Shown: in pieces, positions 28,007 to 38,784 of the stretch
How positions within the stretch are numbered: position 1 is the stretch's first letter
How the letters are laid out: every line of letters starts with the position of its first letter
From: Nocardioides aurantiacus
GTDB taxonomy: Bacteria; Actinomycetota; Actinomycetes; Propionibacteriales; Nocardioidaceae
DNA length: 64,000 nt
Assembly (NCBI RefSeq): GCF_003752505.1
Contig: NZ_RKHO01000001.1
Coordinates: 2,604,001 to 2,668,000, forward strand
Reading direction: 5' to 3'
Notes under the pieces: model-generated
Seen by the model: the letters and a program-made list of their open reading frames with translations, nothing else
What the model was told of the DNA's origin: nothing
Databases searched by the model: none
Made by a program: the position numbers and the translations under genes

Positions 28007-29092
28007 CTACCAGCGTCGGTGCACCACGATCAGGGCGCGGTCGTCGTTGGTGTGGGTGATCGCGGAGACGGTCCGCTCCGCGGCGCCGTCGAAGCCGCGC
28101 TGCAGCATCCCCTCCCCCAGCCCCGCGAGCTTGTCGATGCCCAGCGAGATGTCGCGCGTGGCGGTCTCCACCAGCCCGTCGGTGAACAGCATCAACCCGT
28201 CGCCGGCCGCCAGGCGGCCACGCACGCACTCGAAGTCGGCGTCCGCGATGAGCCCCAGCACGGGACCGTCGGAGGCCACCACCGTCCACCGGCCGGACCC
28301 CGCGTGCAGCCAGACCGCCGGCGGGTGACCGGCCTTGCGCAGCTCGAAGTCACCGGTGGCGAGGTCGAGGTGCAGGTGGACGGCGGTGGCGAAGCCCTCG
28401 TCCCAGTCCTGCCCCATCAGGTAGGTGTTGGCCGCGGGCAGGAACTCCTCGCCGGGCAGCGCCGAGACGATGCCGTTGAAGGCCCCCGAGAGGAACAACG
28501 AGCGCGAGCCCGCCTCGACCCCCTTGCCGGACACGTCGACCAGGACGACGTCGAGCCGGTCGTCGACCGAGCGCCGGGCGACCACGAAGTCGCCGGCGAA
28601 CTGGGTGCCGCCGGCCGAGCGCACCACGGCCTCCACCGACCACCGGTCGGGCAGCTCCGGCAGCACGCCCTGGCGCGAGATCCGGTCGCGCAGGTCGACG
28701 AACATCGACTCCCCGCGCGGACCGGACACGCCGAGCCGGCTGCGGCGGAAGGAGGTGAACAGGATGATCGTCGCGACCGCGAAGATGGTGCCGGTGCGCA
28801 CGGCCGACCTGGCGTTGAGGTTGACCTCCGGGGCCAGCAGCATCACGCACACGCCGAGGCAGACCAGCACCGTGAACCACGGCAGCGTGCGCGGGCCGAG
28901 CCACAGGCTGCCGATGATCAGGGGCAGCACCAGCGTGGTGGTGGGCACCCACTCGTAGGCCACGAGACCGGCCACCACGATGCCCACGGTGAGGACGACG
29001 AGCACCACGAGCGCCGGGGTGTCGGACGCCGAGAACGACGCCCGCAACCGACGGCGTGCGTCGGGGAGGGACAGGGACTCCAGCAGGCTCAC
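28007..29092 (-). CDS. Membrane PP2C-type (SpoIIE-like) serine/threonine phosphatase
   Basis: A 361-residue protein. Four hydrophobic segments occupy residues ~27-110; a SpoIIE/PP2C phosphatase domain (~145-360) follows. The metal-binding pieces are GGTQFAGDFVV, VVLVDVSGKGVEAGSRS and LMLFTDGLVETATRD, and the end THTNDDRALIVVHRR is typical. Such proteins dephosphorylate anti-sigma-factor antagonists or other phosphoproteins; the target is unknown and no STAS/anti-sigma partner is adjacent. The GTG at 29092 is 8 bp after the nei stop with no good ribosome site, so it may be translationally coupled or have a very short leader (TAGGGT overlaps the nei stop). Confidence 0.88.
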   Translation of the reverse strand: MSLLESLSLPDARRRLRASFSASDTPALVVLVVLTVGIVVAGLVAYEWVPTTTLVLPLIIGSLWLGPRTLPWFTVLVCLGVCVMLLAPEVNLNARSAVRTGTIFAVATIILFTSFRRSRLGVSGPRGESMFVDLRDRISRQGVLPELPDRWSVEAVVRSAGGTQFAGDFVVARRSVDDRLDVVLVDVSGKGVEAGSRSLFLSGAFNGIVSALPGEEFLPAANTYLMGQDWDEGFATAVHLHLDLATGDFELRKAGHPPAVWLHAGSGRWTVVASDGPVLGLIADADFECVRGRLAAGDGLMLFTDGLVETATRDISLGIDKLAGLGEGMLQRGFDGAAERTVSAITHTNDDRALIVVHRRW

Positions 29093-29099
29093 GATCGGC

Positions 29100-29939
29100 C
29101 TACCCTACGGCGCGCGAGCGGAACACGGGCTGGCAACGCGGACACCAGAAGGAGTTGCGGTGCTGCAGCTCCTCGGTGCGCACGGTCGCCCCGCACACCA
29201 GGCAGGGCTGGCCCTGCCGGCGGTAGACGTAGTTCTTGACCCGCCGGCGCTCGACCTTGGATGCCTCCCGCGCGACGGCGGCGTGCTCGGGGCGCAGGGT
29301 GCGGATCTGGCCCGCACGCACCCCGTCGTGCAGCAGCACCACGAGGTCCTCCCACAGGGCGGCGAACTGGCCGCGGCGCAGCGTCCTGCCGGGCCGCAAC
29401 GGGTGGAGCCGGTGCCGGAAGAGCACCTCGGCGCGGTAGACGTTGCCGACGCCCGCCACCACCGCCTGGTCCATCAGCAGCCCGCCGATCGGCGCCCGGC
29501 TGCGGCTGATCCGGGCCCAGGCACGCTCGGGGTCGGCGCCCGGGTCGAGCGGGTCGGGACCCAGCCGGTCCAGGATGCCCTGGCGCGCCTCCGGGGTGAC
29601 CAGCTCGCAGGCCGTGGCACCGCGCAGGTCGGCGTACGCCGATCCGGAGACCAGCCGCCACCGCACCTGCCCGACCGGGTCGGGCGCCGGACCGGGCTCG
29701 GGGACGGCGCGCACCACGAACTTGCCGTAGAGGCCGAGGTGCACGTGCACGGCGCGGTCCTGCTCGAAGTCGACGAACAGGTGCTTGCCGCGCGAGCTCG
29801 CGCCCAGCAGAGTCAGCCCGTCGAGCTGCTCGGCCGAGTCCTGGAACCGCCCCTGCGGGCTCCCCGAGGCCACGACGTCGCCCGCGAACGCGTCGCGCAG
29901 CGAGGTGGCCAACCGGAAGAGGGTGTGGCCCTCAGGCAT
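29100..29939 (-). CDS. nei: Endonuclease VIII-like DNA glycosylase (Fpg/Nei family)
   Basis: A 279-residue base-excision glycosylase/AP lyase. It starts MPEGHTLFRLA, so after Met removal Pro is the N-terminal nucleophile and Glu2 the general acid. The H2TH region is near DQAVVAGVGNVYRAEVLFRH, and the C-terminal zinc finger has four Cys (CLVCGA then CPRCQ). Position next to rpiB matches M. tuberculosis nei1. The ATG overlaps the end of rpiB by 8 bp. Confidence 0.92.
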   Translation of the reverse strand: MPEGHTLFRLATSLRDAFAGDVVASGSPQGRFQDSAEQLDGLTLLGASSRGKHLFVDFEQDRAVHVHLGLYGKFVVRAVPEPGPAPDPVGQVRWRLVSGSAYADLRGATACELVTPEARQGILDRLGPDPLDPGADPERAWARISRSRAPIGGLLMDQAVVAGVGNVYRAEVLFRHRLHPLRPGRTLRRGQFAALWEDLVVLLHDGVRAGQIRTLRPEHAAVAREASKVERRRVKNYVYRRQGQPCLVCGATVRTEELQHRNSFWCPRCQPVFRSRAVG

Positions 29940-30429
29940 CCGGGCCGAGCCCGACCGCCGACTCCGGCAGCGGCGGCAGCTCGCCGGTGGTCTCGTACGC
30001 CGAGAGCATGCCGATCCGCCGGGAGTGACGCTCCTCGCCCGAGAAGTCGGTGCCGAGGAAGACCTCCACGAAGCGGGTCATGTCCTCCAGGCTGTGCATC
30101 CTCCCCCCGACCGAGACCACGTTGGCGTCGTTGTGCTGGCGCCCGAGCGCGGCGGTCTCCTCGCTCCACGCCAGCGCGCAGCGGACACCGTCGACCTTGT
30201 TGGCCGCGATCTGCTCGCCGTTGCCGGAGCCGCCGACGACGACGCCGAGGCTGCCGGGGTCCGCGACCACGCCCTGCGCCGCCCGCAGGCAGAACACGGG
30301 GTAGTCGTCCTGGGCGTCGTGGACGAAGGGGCCGTGGTCGACCGGCTCGTGCCCCTGCTCCCGCAACCACCCGACGAGGTGGTCCTTGAGCTCCAGGCCG
30401 GCGTGGTCGGAACCGAGGTGCACGCGCAT
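29932..30429 (-). CDS. rpiB: Ribose-5-phosphate isomerase B
   Basis: A 165-residue RpiB/LacB-family enzyme interconverting ribose 5-phosphate and ribulose 5-phosphate. It starts MRVHLGSDHAGLELKDHLV with the SDHAG phosphate/substrate site; GVVVGGSGNGEQIAANKVDG is the conserved active-site region and HNDANVVSVGGR is also typical. Actinobacterial RpiB often carries a Ser/Glu rather than Cys as base; SGNGE fits. A -10 TAGCCT 6 nt before the ATG indicates a leaderless mRNA. Confidence 0.95.
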   Translation of the reverse strand: MRVHLGSDHAGLELKDHLVGWLREQGHEPVDHGPFVHDAQDDYPVFCLRAAQGVVADPGSLGVVVGGSGNGEQIAANKVDGVRCALAWSEETAALGRQHNDANVVSVGGRMHSLEDMTRFVEVFLGTDFSGEERHSRRIGMLSAYETTGELPPLPESAVGLGPDA

Positions 30430-30435
30430 GGCGCC

Positions 30436-30441
30436 AGGCTA
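30436..30441 (-). promoter_or_regulatory. rpiB -10 element (leaderless)
   Basis: TAGCCT ends 6 nt before the rpiB ATG; no ribosome site is present. Confidence 0.6.
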
Positions 30442-30463
30442 GTCCGCGGCCCGGGGGCGCGCT

Positions 30464-31033
30464 TCAGCGGGCGAGCAGGGCGTCCAGCCCCACGGCCATC
30501 GAGGCCGCGAGCCGGAAGTCGATCCGGGGGTCGGGCACGGTGACGGTGTAGCGGTCGCGCAGCGACATCTGCCGCTCCGAGCTCATCACCACCTGGCCGG
30601 TCTGGTTGTCGACGAAGTCGAAGTGGAACGAGAACGGCAGGTCGACGAAGCGCCGCAGGATGGCCACCACCTGGTTGCGCTCGCGGCCGGTCGCCTCGAG
30701 ACCGGGGGCGCTGAGGTGGAAGGTCGAGCGCAGCAGGCTCTGCCCGAAGTCCTTGCGGAACGAGCCGAGGTGGCCGCCCTCCGCGTCGCGCACGTCGTAG
30801 CCCGCGTTGAGGTCCATCCGCTGCCGTGCGGCGAACGAGAAGGCCGGCTGGGTGCGGCCCTCGTCGCGGAAGAAGGTCACCTGCTCCTTGAAGGCCATCC
30901 GCTTCTGCTGGGCGATCGCCATCAGCCGTCCGTCGGACCCGTCGGGGTTGGCCTCGGTGATCGCGTAGCGGTTGACCATCATGGTCACCTTCTGGCGGAC
31001 GTAGAACCGGGGCAGGTGCATCTGGGCGCTCAT
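30464..31033 (-). CDS. LURP-one/tubby-like domain protein
   Basis: A 189-residue soluble protein starting MSAQMHLPRFYVRQKVTMMV. Alternating beta-strand pattern and pieces such as YAITEANPDGSDGRLMAIAQ and FSFHFDFVDNQTGQVV fit the LURP-one-related (tubby C-terminal-like) fold; function in bacteria is unknown, lipid scramblase-like roles being only suggested for relatives. The ATG at 31033 is chosen because TAGGGT ends 7 nt upstream; the GTG 9 nt earlier overlaps that -10. The gene lies between rpiB and the esterase, an insertion relative to the mycobacterial order. Confidence 0.75.
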   Translation of the reverse strand: MSAQMHLPRFYVRQKVTMMVNRYAITEANPDGSDGRLMAIAQQKRMAFKEQVTFFRDEGRTQPAFSFAARQRMDLNAGYDVRDAEGGHLGSFRKDFGQSLLRSTFHLSAPGLEATGRERNQVVAILRRFVDLPFSFHFDFVDNQTGQVVMSSERQMSLRDRYTVTVPDPRIDFRLAASMAVGLDALLAR

Positions 31034-31040
31034 GGCGCAC

Positions 31041-31046
31041 ACCCTA
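31041..31046 (-). promoter_or_regulatory. LURP-one gene -10 element (leaderless)
   Basis: TAGGGT ends 7 nt before the ATG at 31033. Confidence 0.55.
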
Positions 31047-31063
31047 GGAGGCCGGGGCCCGGC

Positions 31064-31954
31064 TCAGGGGTGCATCCGCAGGAAGCCCGCGACCTGGCGC
31101 GTCAGCGGCTCCGCGGCGTCGAAGACCGACGGGTGGCGCCAGAAGCCGTGGACCTGCCCGAGGTAGCGCGTCGCCGTGACCTCCACGCCCAGCTCGGCCA
31201 GGCGCCGCGCGAGCAGCTCGCCCTCGTCGCGCAGCGGGTCGCCCTCGGCGGTGGTGACCAGCGTCGGCGGCAGCGTGGCCAGCCGCGCGTCGCTGGATCG
31301 CAGCGGGGCGAGGTCGGGGTCGTCGAGGTCGGCGGGCGTCGCGGCGTACTGCTGCCAGTACCACTCCGCTCCCCCGCGCTCGAAGCCCACGCCCTCCAGC
31401 CCGTACGACCCGCCCTCGCCGTGCGGGTCGAGGAACGGGTAGGTCAGCGCGAGCGCGGCGAACCGGCCGGGGTGGCGCAGCGCGGCGACGAGGGCGAGGT
31501 TGGCGCCCGCGCTGTCTCCGTGGGCGTACGCCGGGCCGGCGAGCCCCTCCGCGTCGGCGTGCGCGTCGAGCCAGCCGACGACCGTCGAGACGTCGTCGGG
31601 CGCGGCCGGGAACCGGTGCTCGGGCGGCCGGCGGTAGTCGACGCTCAGCACGGCCAGGCCGCACCGGTCCGCCAGCCGCCGGGCGGCGTTGTCGTGGACC
31701 TCGACGTCGTTGAGCACGAACCCGCCGCCGTGGAGGTGCACCACCACGCCCGGCGCGGCAGCCGCGGGCACGTAGAGGCGGCAGGGCACCCCGTCGGCGT
31801 CGACGTCGCGCACGTCGGCCACCGGCTCCCGGGGCTCGGCCAGCGCCGCGCGCTGCGCGTCCGCGCGCGCCGCGGCGACGTCGAAGCCGGGGTCCTGCAC
31901 GGGGGTGTCGCCGGCGGCGGCCTCGACCGCGTGCCGGGCCTGCGGGAACAGCAT
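31064..31954 (-). CDS. Alpha/beta-hydrolase, hormone-sensitive-lipase-like esterase
   Basis: A 296-residue esterase of the HSL (family IV) type. HLHGGGF forms the oxyanion hole, the nucleophile is in YAHGDSAGANLAL, and GDPLRDEG plus GQVHGFW supply the Asp and His of the triad. The substrate is probably a short acyl ester, otherwise unknown. The ATG shares one base with the metG stop (TGATG), so it is co-translated with metG, a pairing with no obvious metabolic logic. Confidence 0.88.
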   Translation of the reverse strand: MLFPQARHAVEAAAGDTPVQDPGFDVAAARADAQRAALAEPREPVADVRDVDADGVPCRLYVPAAAAPGVVVHLHGGGFVLNDVEVHDNAARRLADRCGLAVLSVDYRRPPEHRFPAAPDDVSTVVGWLDAHADAEGLAGPAYAHGDSAGANLALVAALRHPGRFAALALTYPFLDPHGEGGSYGLEGVGFERGGAEWYWQQYAATPADLDDPDLAPLRSSDARLATLPPTLVTTAEGDPLRDEGELLARRLAELGVEVTATRYLGQVHGFWRHPSVFDAAEPLTRQVAGFLRMHP

Positions 31955-33759
31955 CAGGACGCTCCTCCGTCGGCCAGCCGCGCGAGCTCCTCGTCGACGA
32001 CCTCGGGGTCGAGCTTGGTGAAGACCGGGGTCGGCTTCGCGACCGGGGTGCCCGGCACCACCGGACGGCGCTCCCAGCGCGCGGCGGTGGTGTAGTCGCC
32101 GGTGAGCACCGGGTAGCCCGGACCGCCGTCGAGGTCCTCGGACTCGACCAGCTCGGGCATGGGCTGCACCCGGCCCTCCCCGCCCAGCACGAGGTCGACC
32201 GCGTTGGCCGAGAACGGCAGGAACGGCGAGAGCACCGTGTTGAGGTCGGCCACGCACTGGGTCAGGACGTGCAGCACGGTGCCCAGCCGCTCGCGCTGGT
32301 CCTCGCCCTTCAGCGTCCACGGGGCGGTGTCGGTGACGTAGCGGTTGACCTCGCCCACGACCTTCATCGCCTCGCCGATCGCGGCCTTCTGCCGGTGCCG
32401 GGCGATCAGGTCGCCGACCACGGTGAAGCTCTGCTCGACCCGGGCCAGCAGCGCCTCGTCGGCCTCGGTGAGGGGTCCGGCCGCCGGGACCTCGCCGAAG
32501 CTCTTGGCCACCATCGAGGCGGTGCGGTTGACCAGGTTGCCCCACCCGGCGACCAGCTCGTCGTTGGTGCGGCGCACGAACTCGGCCCACGTGAAGTCGC
32601 TGTCCTGGTTCTCCGGGCCGGCGGCGGCCACGAAGTAGCGGAACGCGTCGGGCTGGTAGCGGCTGAGCAGGTCGCGGACGTAGATCACGACGCGCTGCGA
32701 GGAGGAGAACTTGCGGCCCTCCATGGTGAGGAACTCGCTCGAGACCACCTCGGTGGGCAGGTCCAGCTCGCCGAGGCGGCCGGGCTCGCCGCCCTTGTCC
32801 CCCTTGCCGGAGTAGGCCAGCAGCTCGGCCGGCCAGATCTGGCTGTGGAAGGTGATGTTGTCCTTGCCCATGAAGTAGTACGACAGCGCGTCGGGGTCGT
32901 TCCACCACTGCCGCCAGGCCTCGGGGTCGCCGGTCCTGCGGGCCCACTCGATGCTCGCCGAGAGGTAGCCCACGACCGCGTCGAACCACACGTAGAGGCG
33001 CTTGCTGGGGTTCTCGCGCCAGCCGTCCAGCGGGACCGGGATCCCCCAGTCGATGTCGCGGGTCATCGCGCGGGGCCGGATGTCCTCGAGGATGTTCTGG
33101 CTGAACTTGATGACGTTGGGCCGCCAGGTGCCGCTGGCCTCGCGCTCGTCCAGCCACTCCCCCAGGGCACCGGCCAGGGCGGGGAGGTCGAGGAAGAAGT
33201 GTTGGGTCTCCACGAACTCCGGCGTCTCGCCGTTGATGCGCGAGCGCGGGGCCTTCAGGTCGGCGGGGTCGAGCTGGTTGCCGCAGTTGTCGCACTGGTC
33301 GCCGCGGGCCTTGTCGTAGCCGCAGATGGGGCAGGTGCCCTCGATGTAGCGGTCGGGCAGGGTGCGCCCGGTGGAGGGGCTGATGGCGCCGTACGTCGTC
33401 TGCTCGAGGAAGTAGCCGTTGGCGTGGACCCCGGTGAACAGCTCCTGGACGACCGCGGTGTGGTTGCGCGTCGTCGTACGGGTGTAGAGGTCGTAGGAGA
33501 TGCCGAGGGCCGCGAGGTCCTCGGCGATGACGCGGTGGTTGCGGTCGGCGAGCTCCTGGGGGGTGACCCCCTCCTCGTCGGCCGCGATCAGGATCGGGGT
33601 GCCGTGCTCGTCGGTGCCCGAGACCATCAGCACGTCGTGGCCCGCCATCCGCATGTAGCGGCTGAAGACGTCGGAGGGGACGCCGAACCCGGCCACGTGG
33701 CCGATGTGGCGGGGGCCGTTGGCGTAGGGCCACGCGACGGCGGACAGCACTCTGCTCAT
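31954..33759 (-). CDS. metG: Methionyl-tRNA synthetase
   Basis: A 601-residue class I synthetase. The HIGH motif is at 18-21 ([11 protein letters not shown]); the KMSKS equivalent is KFSSS in [11 protein letters not shown]; a four-Cys zinc knuckle is formed by CPICGYD and CDNCGNQ. It charges tRNA-Met. Start [20 protein letters not shown] is family-typical, and TAGGAT 7 nt upstream implies a leaderless mRNA. No C-terminal tRNA-binding domain is seen. Divergent from the GPP34 gene. Confidence 0.96.
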   Translation of the reverse strand: MSRVLSAVAWPYANGPRHIGHVAGFGVPSDVFSRYMRMAGHDVLMVSGTDEHGTPILIAADEEGVTPQELADRNHRVIAEDLAALGISYDLYTRTTTRNHTAVVQELFTGVHANGYFLEQTTYGAISPSTGRTLPDRYIEGTCPICGYDKARGDQCDNCGNQLDPADLKAPRSRINGETPEFVETQHFFLDLPALAGALGEWLDEREASGTWRPNVIKFSQNILEDIRPRAMTRDIDWGIPVPLDGWRENPSKRLYVWFDAVVGYLSASIEWARRTGDPEAWRQWWNDPDALSYYFMGKDNITFHSQIWPAELLAYSGKGDKGGEPGRLGELDLPTEVVSSEFLTMEGRKFSSSQRVVIYVRDLLSRYQPDAFRYFVAAAGPENQDSDFTWAEFVRRTNDELVAGWGNLVNRTASMVAKSFGEVPAAGPLTEADEALLARVEQSFTVVGDLIARHRQKAAIGEAMKVVGEVNRYVTDTAPWTLKGEDQRERLGTVLHVLTQCVADLNTVLSPFLPFSANAVDLVLGGEGRVQPMPELVESEDLDGGPGYPVLTGDYTTAARWERRPVVPGTPVAKPTPVFTKLDPEVVDEELARLADGGAS

Positions 33760-33766
33760 GACGGTG

Positions 33767-33772
33767 ATCCTA
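33767..33772 (-). promoter_or_regulatory. metG -10 element (leaderless)
   Basis: TAGGAT ends 7 nt before the metG ATG. Confidence 0.6.
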
Positions 33773-33870
33773 GGTTCCGGCGACATCTCGCACGCGTGGC
33801 GGGGAGGCGGGTCGACCGACGCCACCTCCCTCAGCAGCGGGGTGGGGGCGCCTTCCGCGCAGGCACTGCC

Positions 33871-33876
33871 TACCGT
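33871..33876 (+). promoter_or_regulatory. GPP34 gene -10 element (leaderless)
   Basis: TACCGT ends 6 nt before the ATG at 33883. Confidence 0.5.
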
Positions 33877-33882
33877 CGTGGC

Positions 33883-34578
33883 ATGACCCCGGAGTACACC
33901 TCGACCGGCGAGAAGCTGCTGCTCCTGCTGCTCGACGACGAGTCGGGGCTGCTCAGCCGCGCCGACCGCCTCGACGCCGTGCTCGGGGCCGCCCACCTGC
34001 TCGACCTGGCCAGGCTCGGCTACGTCACGGTGCAGGCACCCACGCGCAGGTGGGGGTTCCTGGTCGGGGGCACGGTCCGGGTCGTGGGGACGCTGCCCGG
34101 CCTCCCGGTGCTGCGCTCGGCGTACGACGTGGTGGCCGCGGAGGAGGGCGACTCCCTCGCCGTGGTGAAGCGGCTCGGCCGAGGACAGCGCGACGCGCTC
34201 CTGCAGCGACTGGTCGACCGGGGCCTGGTGGAGCGGCGCCGGGGCCGGTTCCTCGGGCTCCCCGCCACGGTGTGGCCGGCGGTCGACGGGGAGCAGGAGA
34301 GGCGCACGCGCGGTGCGCTGACCGCCATCCTCGTGCACGGCTACGCCGCCGACGCGAGCTCCGCCGGCCTGGTCGCCCTGCTCCACGGCCTCGGTCTGTC
34401 CCACGCGGTGGTCGAGCGCGGCCCGGTCCCGGCCGCGACGGTCTCGGCACGGGCCAGGGCGATCGTCGAGGGCGACTGGGAGGACGACTACGTCGCGCGA
34501 CGCGTGCCCTCGGTCCAGGCGGCCATCGAGGTGGCCCACCGCACGGTGAACGCGGTGACCCCCGGCCGGGCTAGCTGA
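33883..34578 (+). CDS. GOLPH3/VPS74-like (GPP34) family protein
   Basis: A 231-residue soluble protein. The N-terminal [20 protein letters not shown], the [18 protein letters not shown] segment and the later [20 protein letters not shown] fit the GPP34 family, bacterial relatives of the Golgi PI4P-binding protein GOLPH3; bacterial function is unknown. The ATG at 33883 is fixed by TACCGT 6 nt upstream. The 3' end overlaps the Rv2466c-like gene by 8 bp tail-to-tail. Confidence 0.82.
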   Translation: MTPEYTSTGEKLLLLLLDDESGLLSRADRLDAVLGAAHLLDLARLGYVTVQAPTRRWGFLVGGTVRVVGTLPGLPVLRSAYDVVAAEEGDSLAVVKRLGRGQRDALLQRLVDRGLVERRRGRFLGLPATVWPAVDGEQERRTRGALTAILVHGYAADASSAGLVALLHGLGLSHAVVERGPVPAATVSARARAIVEGDWEDDYVARRVPSVQAAIEVAHRTVNAVTPGRAS

Positions 34579-35176
34579 AGTCCAGCTCGGCCGAACGGCT
34601 CCGCTTGAGCTCGAAGAACAGCGGGTACGACGCCACCGCGACGCAGCCGTCCCACAGCTTCCCGGCCTCCTCGCCGCGCGGCGCCTTGGTGATCACGGGG
34701 CCGAAGAACGCGGTGCCGTTGATGTGGATGGTCGGCGTGCCGACGTCGTCGCCGACCGCGTCCATGCCCTCGTGGTGGCTCTTCGCTACGGCCTCGTCGA
34801 GCGAGGCGTCGTCGTAGGCCTCGATCAGCTCGGCCGGGAGACCGGCGTCGGCGAGGGCGTCGACCGCGATCTGCCTGCCGAACTCCTGGCCCTCGACGTG
34901 GATGCGGGTGCCCATGGCGGTGTAGAGCGGCAGCAGCACCTCGCTGCCGTGCTCCTGCTCGGCCTTGATGCACACCCGCACCGGACCCCAGGCCGCGTCG
35001 AGCATGTCGCGGTAGTCCTGCGGGATGTCCTTGTCCTTGTTGAGATAGGCCAGGCTCATCACGTGCCAGTGCACCTCGACGTCACGCACCTGCTCGACCT
35101 CGAGCATCCAGCGTGAGGTGATCCAGGCGAAGGGGCAGCGGGGGTCGAACCAGAAGTCGGCGCGGTCTTTGCTCAT
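34571..35176 (-). CDS. Mycothiol-dependent nitroreductase, Rv2466c/DsbA-like
   Basis: A 201-residue thioredoxin-fold protein starting [18 protein letters not shown]. The active site is CPFA rather than CxxC, as in Rv2466c of M. tuberculosis, which uses mycothiol to reduce nitro compounds. The cis-Pro region is [17 protein letters not shown]. It precedes pepN divergently, as in mycobacteria. A -10 TAGGTT (35190-35185) lies 8 nt before the ATG, so the leader is at most a base or two. The presence of such an enzyme fits a mycothiol-making host. Confidence 0.9.
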   Translation of the reverse strand: MSKDRADFWFDPRCPFAWITSRWMLEVEQVRDVEVHWHVMSLAYLNKDKDIPQDYRDMLDAAWGPVRVCIKAEQEHGSEVLLPLYTAMGTRIHVEGQEFGRQIAVDALADAGLPAELIEAYDDASLDEAVAKSHHEGMDAVGDDVGTPTIHINGTAFFGPVITKAPRGEEAGKLWDGCVAVASYPLFFELKRSRSAELDFS

Positions 35177-35217
35177 GGTGGGCGAACCTAGCCGGACGGC
35201 CGCTGATTCCCGAGTGA

Positions 35218-35223
35218 CATGAT
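35218..35223 (+). promoter_or_regulatory. pepN -10 element (leaderless)
   Basis: CATGAT ends 7 nt before the ATG at 35231. The same hexamer precedes the globin gene, and GATGAT precedes the gene at 39836. Confidence 0.45.
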
Positions 35224-35230
35224 CGGTCCC

Positions 35231-37774
<2,544 letters not shown>

Positions 37775-37775
37775 C

Positions 37776-37860
37776 GCCGAGCGGGCACGTGTGCTGAGCC
37801 CGGCGACGCCGAGCGGGCACTTCTGCTGAGCCCGGCGACGCCGAGCGGGCAGGTGTGGCC
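37776..37860 (+). repeat. 32-bp tandem repeat block, forward orientation (about 2.6 copies)
   Basis: Units begin GCCGAGCGGGCA at 37776, 37808 and 37840 with a 32-bp period. The first two are nearly identical across 32 bp (through TGCTGAGCCCGGCGAC); the third diverges after ~20 bp. The block begins 2 bp after the pepN stop. Confidence 0.85.
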
Positions 37861-37880
37861 AGCGCGCCGGCGTACGACGC

Positions 37881-37933
37881 GGCACAACTGCCCGGTCGGC
37901 GAGTTCTGGCCGAGCACAGCTGCCCGGTCGGCG
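37881..37933 (-). repeat. 32-bp tandem repeat block, reverse orientation (about 1.6 copies)
   Basis: On the minus strand, units begin GCCGACCGGGCA at 37933 and 37901, again 32 bp apart, and share GCCGA-CGGGCA-TGTGCT with the forward block. The innermost copies (37840-37860 and 37882-37901) can pair as a ~20-bp imperfect hairpin between the ends of pepN and the DUF5130 gene, so a bidirectional terminator is possible. Confidence 0.8.
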
Positions 37934-37963
37934 AGCCCCGGCGCCCGCCGCTCGCGCTGCGGC

Positions 37964-38353
37964 TCAGCTGCCGTGGAGCGAGCGCGGTGCGCGGGCCGCG
38001 TCGGCGAGCTGTGACACGCCGTGCTTGACGCCACCGACGACGTCGCCGGCGGCGAAGGAGCTCTGCATGCCGGCGACGGCGAGGCGGACGGCCTCGTCGC
38101 TGAGCGTGCGGCGCACGACCTCGCCGGTGACGACCTCGAGCCGGCGGGCGGCCGGGTCGACGAGCACCATCACGCTGCGGGCCGGGTTGGCCAGCGCGGC
38201 GTGCAGCCGGTGGGCGTAGGCACCGGGCTCGCCCTGCGCGGCACCGACGTAGACCGAGAACTCGTAGCGGCAGACCGTCTCGGCGTTGCGGATGGCGCGG
38301 TCGATCTCCGCCTGCTGGGCGCCGTTGAACTCACCAGTGGGCACTGGTGCCAC
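37964..38353 (-). CDS. DUF5130 (TPM-domain-like) protein
   Basis: A 129-residue soluble protein, apparently the Rv2468c homologue. The core AEIDRAIRNAETVCRYEFSV then VLVDPAARRLEVVTGEVVRR resembles DUF5130/TPM domains; no enzyme activity is known. GTG at 38353 or 38344 may start it; both overlap the preceding membrane-protein gene (ending 38331), so the two are coupled. Its downstream side is the inverted repeat block. Confidence 0.78.
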   Translation of the reverse strand: MAPVPTGEFNGAQQAEIDRAIRNAETVCRYEFSVYVGAAQGEPGAYAHRLHAALANPARSVMVLVDPAARRLEVVTGEVVRRTLSDEAVRLAVAGMQSSFAAGDVVGGVKHGVSQLADAARAPRSLHGS

Positions 38354-38723
38354 CCGCGCCCTTGCCGGCCGACTCGATCTGCTCCGGCGTCACCTGGTCG
38401 GCGGCGCCGAGGCCCTTGGTGGGGCCGCCGAACCACTCCGGCTCGCCCCGCCAGGCGGCGCCCTGCTCGTAGCCCTTGTCGCGGGCCATCGAGGGCAGCA
38501 CCGTCAGCAGCGCCACCACGGCGGCGATGCCGACCGGGATGATCACGAGCACGAGCAGGAAGCCCAGGACCGAGACGTCGGGCGCCTGCTCCCACGCGGC
38601 GGGGGTGTCGGCCGAGGCCGGGGTCACCGCCGCCGCCGCGAGCACGAGGCCCAGGGCGCCGGCGGGCGCGAGCAGGGTGCGGCGGACACGGCGGGCGCGA
38701 CGGCCGGAGTCGTGAGTCAACAC
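38331..38723 (-). CDS. Small membrane protein with signal peptide, function unknown
   Basis: A 130-residue protein. Residues ~10-35 (RRTLLAPAGALGLVLAAAAV) form a signal peptide ending near SADTPA; one strong helix follows (~46-72, VSVLGFLLVLVIIPVGIAAV), then a hydrophilic tail with AAWRGEPEWFGGPTKGLGAA. Not recognised beyond actinobacterial hypotheticals. A GTG at 38723 is chosen because TATCCT ends 6 nt upstream (GGGAG also lies in that gap). Overlaps and probably couples to the DUF5130 gene. Divergent from mscS. Confidence 0.7.
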   Translation of the reverse strand: MLTHDSGRRARRVRRTLLAPAGALGLVLAAAAVTPASADTPAAWEQAPDVSVLGFLLVLVIIPVGIAAVVALLTVLPSMARDKGYEQGAAWRGEPEWFGGPTKGLGAADQVTPEQIESAGKGAGGTSAHW

Positions 38724-38729
38724 ACTCCC

Positions 38730-38735
38730 AGGATA
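38730..38735 (-). promoter_or_regulatory. -10 element of the small membrane protein gene
   Basis: TATCCT ends 6 nt before the GTG at 38723; the gap itself reads GGGAGT, so a ribosome site cannot be excluded. Confidence 0.45.
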
Positions 38736-38771
38736 GCCGGGCTGGGCTTGGTCGGGCTCCACGCGGGCTCG

Positions 38772-38777
38772 TAGCCT
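38772..38777 (+). promoter_or_regulatory. mscS -10 element (leaderless)
   Basis: TAGCCT ends 7 nt before the ATG at 38785. Confidence 0.55.
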
Positions 38778-38784
38778 CCCTCAC

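Noticed and set aside
27619-28328. Plus-strand frames with GLEPA/QDSNLRS-like peptides
   Set aside because: They are translations across the complement of tRNA-Pro and tRNA-Gly, a well-known annotation artefact.
31034-31042. Upstream GTG start for the LURP-one gene
   Set aside because: It overlaps the predicted -10 TAGGGT; the ATG 9 nt later has leaderless spacing.
37776-37933. Possible CRISPR array from 32-bp periodic repeats
   Set aside because: Units abut directly with no unique spacers, are few, diverge from copy to copy and occur in both orientations; no cas genes are near.
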